Positions 34,690 to 40,191 of a DNA stretch of 40,191 nt are shown here, piece after piece. The stretch spans positions 1-40,191 of the forward strand of contig CACHAX010000010.1 of assembly GCA_902577875.1 (NCBI GenBank). The letters run 5' to 3'. The notes below the pieces were generated by a model. It was not told where the DNA came from. It was given only the letters and a program-made list of their open reading frames with translations, and searched no databases. Source of the stretch: an uncultured Pelagibacteraceae bacterium (lineage in GTDB: Bacteria; Pseudomonadota; Alphaproteobacteria; Pelagibacterales; Pelagibacteraceae). The position numbers and the translations under genes are program-made. Each line of letters opens with the position of its first letter. Within the stretch, counting starts at the first letter, position 1.

Positions 34690-35441
34690 TCCTTACCACC
34701 CATTATGTCTGGAGTTTGCCAGTTTAAGTTTTGGCCACTATCAATTGCTAAAACTTGACCGGTAATAGATCTATTTTTAATAAAAAAGTCAACAGCATTA
34801 CAGATTTCTTCTACATTTGTCTGTCTTTTAAGAGGTGTTGCCATGTATTGTTTTTTAAAATGCTTGTCAGACTGTCTTTTATTTTTAATAGTCGGACCTG
34901 GAGCAATTCCATTCACTCTAATATTTGGGGCAAGACTCATGGCGCTAGTTTTGGTTAAAGTATAAAGACCAGTTTTACTTAATGTATATGAAAAAAAATA
35001 TGGAGTTAACTTGAATACTCTTTGATCAATTATATTAATAATATTATTGTTTTTGCCTCTAGCATTTTTAGCAAAACCCTTTGATAATAAAGCTGGCGCT
35101 TTTAAATTAGCTTTTAAATGGCTTTCCCAACTTTTTGTTGTGAAATTTTCAAGTTTATCGTTCTCAAATAATGAAGCATTATTAATTAAACAATCAAAAT
35201 ACTTCAATTTTAATTTTGAAAATTTAAGCATTCTTTCTATTTCTTTTTCTTTAGTTAAATCTGCTTTTACCAAATAAATTTTTGTACCACTTTTATTTAA
35301 ATCTTTTTTAAGACTTTCTGCTTTGGACTTAGATTTATTATAATGGATAACAATTTCAATATTAGGCCCAGATAATTTTTTAGCTATCTCAGCCCCCATT
35401 CGAGTTGCTGCTCCAGTAATTATTATCTTCCGTGCTTCCAT
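34686..35441 (-). CDS. short-chain dehydrogenase, pteridine reductase (FolM/PTR1)-like
   Basis: NAD(P)H-dependent SDR of 251 residues. The cofactor motif is [13 protein letters not shown], where the Arg after the glycine motif and [10 protein letters not shown] fit the NADPH-type pteridine reductase branch. NNASLFEND, and the catalytic [11 protein letters not shown] (Tyr-x3-Lys) follow, with [10 protein letters not shown]. The proximity to folB supports a pterin substrate, but two hydrolase genes separate them. General SDR activity is certain; the pterin role is inferred. It starts inside the last 19 nt of uvrB. Confidence 0.83.
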   Translation of the reverse strand: MEARKIIITGAATRMGAEIAKKLSGPNIEIVIHYNKSKSKAESLKKDLNKSGTKIYLVKADLTKEKEIERMLKFSKLKLKYFDCLINNASLFENDKLENFTTKSWESHLKANLKAPALLSKGFAKNARGKNNNIINIIDQRVFKLTPYFFSYTLSKTGLYTLTKTSAMSLAPNIRVNGIAPGPTIKNKRQSDKHFKKQYMATPLKRQTNVEEICNAVDFFIKNRSITGQVLAIDSGQNLNWQTPDIMGGKE

Positions 35442-37597
35442 TTTTTATCTCTTTTTTTTGTGACTCTTGTACCAGGCATACCTAATGTTGATCTACCTTT
35501 AGGATAAATTTTATTTTTAACATCGTACTGTCTAACTTTAGGGTTTAAAGTAATTTCTAATTCTGTACTTTGAAGTTTTCTCATCTCATCTCTAATTTTA
35601 GCAGCCTCCTCAAATTCTAGATTAGATGCGGCTTCTTTCATTTTTTTATCCAATCCTTTTAAATGTTTTTTAAGGTTGCCACCAATATTAGAACCTTCGC
35701 TTATTTTGACGTAATCTTTCTCGTAAACACTTTCTAAAATATCACTTATTTCTTTTTTTACAGATTTAGCGTCGATTTTATTTTTCTTATTGTACTCTAA
35801 TTGAATCTTTCTTCTTCTCTCAGTTTCTTTAATTGCTTTCTTTATACTTTTTGTTTCCTTATCGGCATAGAGAATAACTTTTCCATCTACGTTTCTTGCG
35901 GCTCTTCCTATTGTTTGAATTAGTGAAGTTTCTGATCGCAAAAATCCTTCCTTGTCAGCATCCAGTATTCCAACTAATGCACATTCTGGAATATCTAAAC
36001 CTTCTCTTAATAAATTTATTCCAACAAGAACATCAAATACACCCATTCTAAGATCTCTCATAATCTCTATTCTCTCAAGTGTATCTATATCAGAATGAAG
36101 GTATCTTACTTTTATACCATTTTCGTGAAGATACTCGGTTAAATCCTCTGCCATTTTCTTTGTAAGTGTTGTAACCAAAACTCTATAATTATTTTCAACA
36201 ACTTTTTTACATTCATGCATAAGGTCGTCCACTTGATTTTTTGCTGGTCTAATCTCAACTGGTGGATCTATTAATCCTGTAGGTCTTATTACCTGATCAA
36301 TAAACTTGCCTTTAGTTTGTTCTAACTCCCACGGGCCAGGAGTTGCTGAAACAAATACAGTTTGTGTTCTCATCAAATCCCACTCTTCAAATTTTAAAGG
36401 TCTATTGTCCATGCAAGAAGGCAATCTAAAACCATACTCAGCCAATGTGCTTTTTCGAGATCTATCTCCTTTAAACATCCCATTAAGTTGAGGAACTGTA
36501 ACATGAGATTCATCTACAAAAACTAATGTGTTATCAGGAAAATATTCAAAAAGGGTAGGTGGTGGCTCTCCTGGTTTTCTACCTGATAAAAATCTTGAGT
36601 AATTTTCAATTCCTGCACAAGATCCAGTTGCCTCAATCATCTCTAAATCAAATTTAGTTCTCTCCTCTAATCGTTGCGCCTCTAATAACTTGTTTTCTGC
36701 TTTGTGTTTTTTTAAAGTCTCCTCTAATTCTTTTCTTATTTTTATAATTGCTTGTTCTACAGTTGGTTTGGGAGTGATGTAATGAGAATTAGCATAAACT
36801 TTTACTAGACTAAGATCTCTAACCTGATCTCCTGTCAAAGGATCAAATTCCTCAATCTTCTCAAGTTTATCACCAAACAAATTTAGCCTCCATGCTCTAT
36901 CCTCTAGATGAGATGGAAATATTTCTAAATATTCTCCCCTTGCCCTAAATGTTCCTCTAAAAAAATTTTGATCATTTCTCTTGTACTGAAGAGCGACAAG
37001 AGATTTTATTATTTGTTCTCTATTATATTCATAGTTTTTCTGAAGAGTTAAAGTCATTTTGCTGTAAGCTTCGACTGATCCCAAACCATAAATACAGGAA
37101 ACACTTGCAACAATTAAAACATCGTCTCTTTCAAGAAGAGATCTTGTTGCCGAGTGTCTCATTCTATCAATCTGCTCGTTTATTGATGCTTCTTTTTCTA
37201 TATACGTATCTGATCTTGGCACGTAAGCTTCTGGAGTGTAATAATCATAGTAAGATACAAAATACTCAACAGCATTATCTGGAAAAAAAGTTTTCATCTC
37301 ACCGTAAAGTTGAGCTGCCAAAGTTTTATTTGGTGCCAATATTAACGCCGGTCTATTTGTAGCTTCTATAACTTTTGCCATTGTAAAAGTTTTTCCAGAT
37401 CCAGTTACTCCTAATAATACTTGATTAAACTCATTTTTTTTAGCTCCTTGGACAAGCCTTTTAATTGCATCTGGCTGGTCACCAGCTGGGGTAAAATCTG
37501 ACTTTATTTTGAATTTTTTTCCACCTTCGAGTTTTCCACCGATTTTTGGGTTTTTACTCTGAATGTCTGTAATTAGGTCTTGATATGTATTCTCCAT
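35423..37597 (-). CDS. uvrB: excinuclease ABC subunit B
   Basis: Damage-verifying helicase-like subunit of nucleotide excision repair, 724 residues. Walker A is [10 protein letters not shown] (about 63-72), the beta-hairpin that inserts into DNA is [22 protein letters not shown]-like motif FVDESH, helicase motif [11 protein letters not shown], and the UVR domain ends the protein ([20 protein letters not shown]). After it comes a basic tail. It is divergent from the aminotransferase gene across 36 bp. Confidence 0.98.
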   Translation of the reverse strand: MENTYQDLITDIQSKNPKIGGKLEGGKKFKIKSDFTPAGDQPDAIKRLVQGAKKNEFNQVLLGVTGSGKTFTMAKVIEATNRPALILAPNKTLAAQLYGEMKTFFPDNAVEYFVSYYDYYTPEAYVPRSDTYIEKEASINEQIDRMRHSATRSLLERDDVLIVASVSCIYGLGSVEAYSKMTLTLQKNYEYNREQIIKSLVALQYKRNDQNFFRGTFRARGEYLEIFPSHLEDRAWRLNLFGDKLEKIEEFDPLTGDQVRDLSLVKVYANSHYITPKPTVEQAIIKIRKELEETLKKHKAENKLLEAQRLEERTKFDLEMIEATGSCAGIENYSRFLSGRKPGEPPPTLFEYFPDNTLVFVDESHVTVPQLNGMFKGDRSRKSTLAEYGFRLPSCMDNRPLKFEEWDLMRTQTVFVSATPGPWELEQTKGKFIDQVIRPTGLIDPPVEIRPAKNQVDDLMHECKKVVENNYRVLVTTLTKKMAEDLTEYLHENGIKVRYLHSDIDTLERIEIMRDLRMGVFDVLVGINLLREGLDIPECALVGILDADKEGFLRSETSLIQTIGRAARNVDGKVILYADKETKSIKKAIKETERRRKIQLEYNKKNKIDAKSVKKEISDILESVYEKDYVKISEGSNIGGNLKKHLKGLDKKMKEAASNLEFEEAAKIRDEMRKLQSTELEITLNPKVRQYDVKNKIYPKGRSTLGMPGTRVTKKRDKKWKHGR

Positions 37598-37633
37598 ATA
37601 TTAAACAACGTAATTGAATAATTTCATAATTCA

Positions 37634-38821
37634 ATGAGCATAATATCTAATAATTTAAAAAGAATTAAACCATCTCCAACTATTGCAGTTACTCAAAAGG
37701 CAAGAGAATTAAGAGCTGCAGGAAAAGATGTAGTTGGACTTGGGGCAGGGGAACCAGATTTTGATACTCCTATCAATGTTAAAAATGCAGCCATTAAAGC
37801 AATAAGAGACGGAGATACAAAGTATACCGCAGTTGATGGAACCCCAGCATTAAAAAAAGCAATTTTAAAAAAATTTAAAAGAGAAAATAAACTAAATTAT
37901 AAACTAGATGAAATCACAGTTGGAACCGGAGGAAAACAAGTTCTTTACAACACTTTTATGGCAACTTTAAACAAAGGAGATGAAGTTATTATTCCTGCGC
38001 CATTCTGGGTTTCATATCCGGATATGGTTCTCCTAGCAGGAGGAAAACCAAAAATAGTAAAATGTCATGAAAAAGATGGATTTAAAATTACACCTTCAAA
38101 ATTAAAAGCTGCGATTACAAAAAGAACGAAATGGATAATCCTTAATTCTCCATCTAATCCAACTGGATCTGGATACAGCAAATCAGAAATTCAAAAATTA
38201 GCAAAGGTTTTAATAAAAAACAAAAAAGTTCACATTTTGAGCGATGATATTTATGAGCATGTTAAATATGATAATTTTAAATTTTTTACTATTGCTCAAA
38301 TTTCAAAATTAAAATCTCGAACATTAACAATGAATGGAGTGAGCAAATCTTATGCGATGACCGGTTGGAGAATTGGTTATGCAGCTGGACCAAAAGAAAT
38401 AATTTCTGCAATTAGAAAAATTCAATCTCAGTCTACTTCGAATCCATCATCAATTAGTCAAGCAGCAGCCGTTGAAGCTTTGAATGGCAAACAAGACTTT
38501 ATTAAGAAAAGAGCAAAATCCTTTAAAGAAAGAAGAGATTTTGTTGTCAAAAGTTTAAATAATATTGATGGTATCAGCTGTTTAAAACCTAATGGTGCAT
38601 TTTACGTATTTCCAAATTGTAAAAAACTTCTTAATAAAAGAACTAAACTTAAAAAAGATACTGAGTTTGTTCAAAAGCTATTAGAAAAACAAAATGTTGC
38701 TGCTGTTCAAGGCTCAGCGTTTGGTTTAGATGGATATTTTAGAATTTCATATGCAACTTCAATGGCAAAACTTAAAATAGCAATGTCTAGAATTAAAAAG
38801 TTTTGTGAGGATTTAGGATAA
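37634..38821 (+). CDS. aspC: aspartate aminotransferase (class I, subgroup Ib-type)
   Basis: PLP-dependent transaminase linking aspartate/oxaloacetate with glutamate/2-oxoglutarate. The 395 residues start in the AAT Ib style (PSPTIAVTQKARELRAAG), then GLGAGEPDFDTP, NSPSNPTGSGY, LSDDIYEH and the PLP lysine Lys238 in MNGVSKSYAMTGWRIGY. The C-terminal FRISYATS holds the carboxylate-binding Arg. Prephenate/tyrosine transamination is an added possibility in this subgroup. It ends 2 nt from the convergent psiE-like gene. Confidence 0.92.
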   Translation: MSIISNNLKRIKPSPTIAVTQKARELRAAGKDVVGLGAGEPDFDTPINVKNAAIKAIRDGDTKYTAVDGTPALKKAILKKFKRENKLNYKLDEITVGTGGKQVLYNTFMATLNKGDEVIIPAPFWVSYPDMVLLAGGKPKIVKCHEKDGFKITPSKLKAAITKRTKWIILNSPSNPTGSGYSKSEIQKLAKVLIKNKKVHILSDDIYEHVKYDNFKFFTIAQISKLKSRTLTMNGVSKSYAMTGWRIGYAAGPKEIISAIRKIQSQSTSNPSSISQAAAVEALNGKQDFIKKRAKSFKERRDFVVKSLNNIDGISCLKPNGAFYVFPNCKKLLNKRTKLKKDTEFVQKLLEKQNVAAVQGSAFGLDGYFRISYATSMAKLKIAMSRIKKFCEDLG

Positions 38822-38823
38822 AC

Positions 38824-39204
38824 TTATTTTTTTTTATTTAGTCCAATTAGAGAAGAATTTCTAAATCTTAAAATTACAATTGCTAAAGCAATTAAAACAA
38901 TCGCACCAGCTTCATAAAGTAATATCTCTGGATTTAGAGATTTTCCTTGTAAAATAATAAATCTAGCGAGTGCTGTTATAGCTATAAATAAAGGTAAAGT
39001 AATTTGAATTGATTGGCTTTCCCAAAATACTCTAACCATCGCAAGCACCTCAAGATATAGAAAAAGCAAAAGTAGATCTGCTAAAGTAACTCTTTGCACC
39101 AGTATCATCTGATACATCTCTTGCCCAAAAGCAATAACAGTACTAACTAAAATGATTACTAATGCTACAAGCTGGATTTGCTTTACAATGTTTTCCATTT
39201 TCAT
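38824..39204 (-). CDS. PsiE-family small membrane protein
   Basis: Protein of 126 residues with four predicted membrane helices and a short basic tail. The middle segment LADLLLLFLYLEVLAMV and LFIAITALARFIIL match the pattern of phosphate-starvation-inducible PsiE family proteins, whose function is unknown. Two neighbouring ATGs (39204 and 39198) are possible. No Pho-type operator is visible in the 60-bp region upstream, so phosphate control is not supported from sequence. Confidence 0.75.
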   Translation of the reverse strand: MKMENIVKQIQLVALVIILVSTVIAFGQEMYQMILVQRVTLADLLLLFLYLEVLAMVRVFWESQSIQITLPLFIAITALARFIILQGKSLNPEILLYEAGAIVLIALAIVILRFRNSSLIGLNKKK

Positions 39205-39264
39205 TCTTTTATAATTTATAATAACTTTTTATTCTATACTGAAATAGCTTGTAAATTACTGATA

Positions 39265-40191
39265 TTATACTAATCCGAGTCTAACTGCTGATTTTGCTGC
39301 TTCTTCGATACACCCTTTTGCTGGCTGAAATTTAAATCCTAACAAATCCTCAGCATACGAAGCATCAGTTTGCATTTGAATTCCTAGGTCAGGGACCATC
39401 ATTTTTGCACTTGTATCTATATGACTGATCATTTTTATCAAAAAGTTTGGCAAAACTCTTTTTGGAAGTTTTTTTGAATATTCAGGTAATGCTTCAGACA
39501 TAATATTAGAAAAATCTATCATTCTTTTGACCTCTGAGCCAATTATCAGTCGTCTTCCACCAACATCTGGTCTTGTTAAAGAATTGATGTGAGCTTTTAC
39601 AACATCCTTCATATCAGATACCAAGATACTAAAATCAGGAGCGCCTGGATATTTACCTTTAAGAAATAATTTTATATAGCTTATTGAAGTTTTTTCTTTT
39701 GCATCTAAAGCGTCACCAAAAACACCTCCAGGACATATACATATCAACTTATTTTTTAAACCTTTATTTTCCATAAATTCCCAAGCAGCTTTTTCAGCTT
39801 TTATTTTTGAAACAAAGTAATCATTACAACCATGCCAATTTTCGTCACTCCAATCATTTTCACCAAATGTATATGGATTTGTCCTATTAGGCTTTCTAAA
39901 CATTGCTACAATTGATGATGTTTTAATTATACGTTCGACTCCCGCATTAACAGCAGCTTTTAAAACTCTTATGGTCCCATCTTTAGCAGTTGGAACAAGA
40001 CTTTCACGATCTCTAGAAGTTTTTAAAGGGAAAGGGGAAGCAACGTGCATTACATATTTACAACCTTTTAATGCTTCATCCCAACCTTCATCTTTCAAAA
40101 GATCTAATTCGACAAATGATAATTTATCAATTGATGCATATTTATTTATGGTTTTTTTTGTCTGATCAATTAGTTTGGAGTTTCTAACAGT
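39265..40191 (-). CDS. extended SDR, dihydroflavonol-4-reductase-like, 5' end outside window
   Basis: NAD(P)-dependent reductase of the extended short-chain dehydrogenase group. The frame runs open to the right edge, beginning TVRNSKLIDQTKK, so the Rossmann glycine motif and start codon lie beyond the window; 308 residues are present. Family features are ELDLLKDEGWDEALKGCKYV, HVASPFPLK, TSSIVAMF, the catalytic Tyr-x3-Lys as YFVSKIKAEKAAW, and CPGGVFGDAL. The substrate is unknown; bacterial members reduce various aldehydes or ketones. A TTG at 40098 could be mistaken for its start but the homology continues upstream. Confidence 0.88.
   Translation of the reverse strand, partial: TVRNSKLIDQTKKTINKYASIDKLSFVELDLLKDEGWDEALKGCKYVMHVASPFPLKTSRDRESLVPTAKDGTIRVLKAAVNAGVERIIKTSSIVAMFRKPNRTNPYTFGENDWSDENWHGCNDYFVSKIKAEKAAWEFMENKGLKNKLICICPGGVFGDALDAKEKTSISYIKLFLKGKYPGAPDFSILVSDMKDVVKAHINSLTRPDVGGRRLIIGSEVKRMIDFSNIMSEALPEYSKKLPKRVLPNFLIKMISHIDTSAKMMVPDLGIQMQTDASYAEDLLGFKFQPAKGCIEEAAKSAVRLGLV

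Noticed and set aside
1..40191. CRISPR array, insertion sequence, prophage or riboswitch
   Set aside because: No regularly spaced repeats, transposase or integrase motifs, terminal repeats, or long structured leaders were seen; gaps between genes are at most 78 bp.

Overview
The window looks like a piece of a SAR11-type (Pelagibacterales) alphaproteobacterial chromosome. The sequence is strongly A+T-rich and Lys/Asn/Ile-rich. It is almost entirely coding: the longest gap between genes is 78 bp, so no gene-free stretch reaches 300 bp. Alphaproteobacterial marks are a split b/b' F0 operon, a CcrM-type GANTC methyltransferase beside rnhB, the block lgt-midA-pgeF-prs-rplY-pth-ychF, a TPR gene beside ispE, and a MarR/OmpR-type regulator pair of the PetP/PetR kind. 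I see no insertion sequence, prophage, CRISPR array, integrase or toxin-antitoxin gene. The species assignment is inference.

Layout. 1-1290: 5' part of a crtI-type phytoene desaturase (minus), cut by the window edge. 1339-7320: a tight minus-strand run, DUF721 > dsbA-like > smc > atpI > atpB > atpE > atpF' > atpF. 7321-9434: mutY and an FAD monooxygenase (plus). 9431-11882: ccrM, rnhB and a family-4 uracil-DNA glycosylase (minus). 11893-15797: TPR protein, ispE, tRNA-Gln(UUG) and a CCA-adding enzyme (plus). 15794-17575: greA, hemF and trmL (minus). 17636-20210: petABC, the cytochrome bc1 complex (plus). 20187-26101: ychF, pth, rplY, prs, pgeF, midA and lgt (minus). 26150-26392: ubiK-like (plus). 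26373-28774: histidine kinase, response regulator and MarR regulator (minus). 28834-29715: ilvE (plus). 29712-37597: pgsA, uvrC, folB, two secreted alpha/beta hydrolases, a pteridine-reductase-like SDR and uvrB (minus). 37634-38821: an aspC-type aminotransferase (plus). 38824-40191: a PsiE-family membrane protein and a dihydroflavonol-reductase-like SDR (minus), cut by the right edge.

The genes group by job. Energy: F0 ATP synthase, bc1, possibly light-linked carotenoid synthesis, and ubiquinone-related functions. DNA repair and methylation: mutY, UDG, uvrB, uvrC, ccrM, rnhB. Chromosome organisation: smc and DUF721. Translation and tRNA: tRNA-Gln, CCA enzyme, trmL, pth, ychF, L25. Envelope: lgt, pgsA, DsbA-like, secreted hydrolases.

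The most interesting points are not a new gene cassette. They are an SMC protein of only 857 residues with no recognisable hinge domain; a ccrM promoter whose -10 region overlaps a GANTC site, with an inverted repeat filling its spacer; a CCA-adding enzyme whose start codon lies 3 nt after the CCA end of tRNA-Gln; a family-4 UDG with only one cysteine; and a rule that every convergent gene junction overlaps or leaves only 2 nt. I did not find a clear undescribed multi-gene system. The least explained cargo is the pair of Cys-rich secreted hydrolases set between two folate/pterin-type genes.
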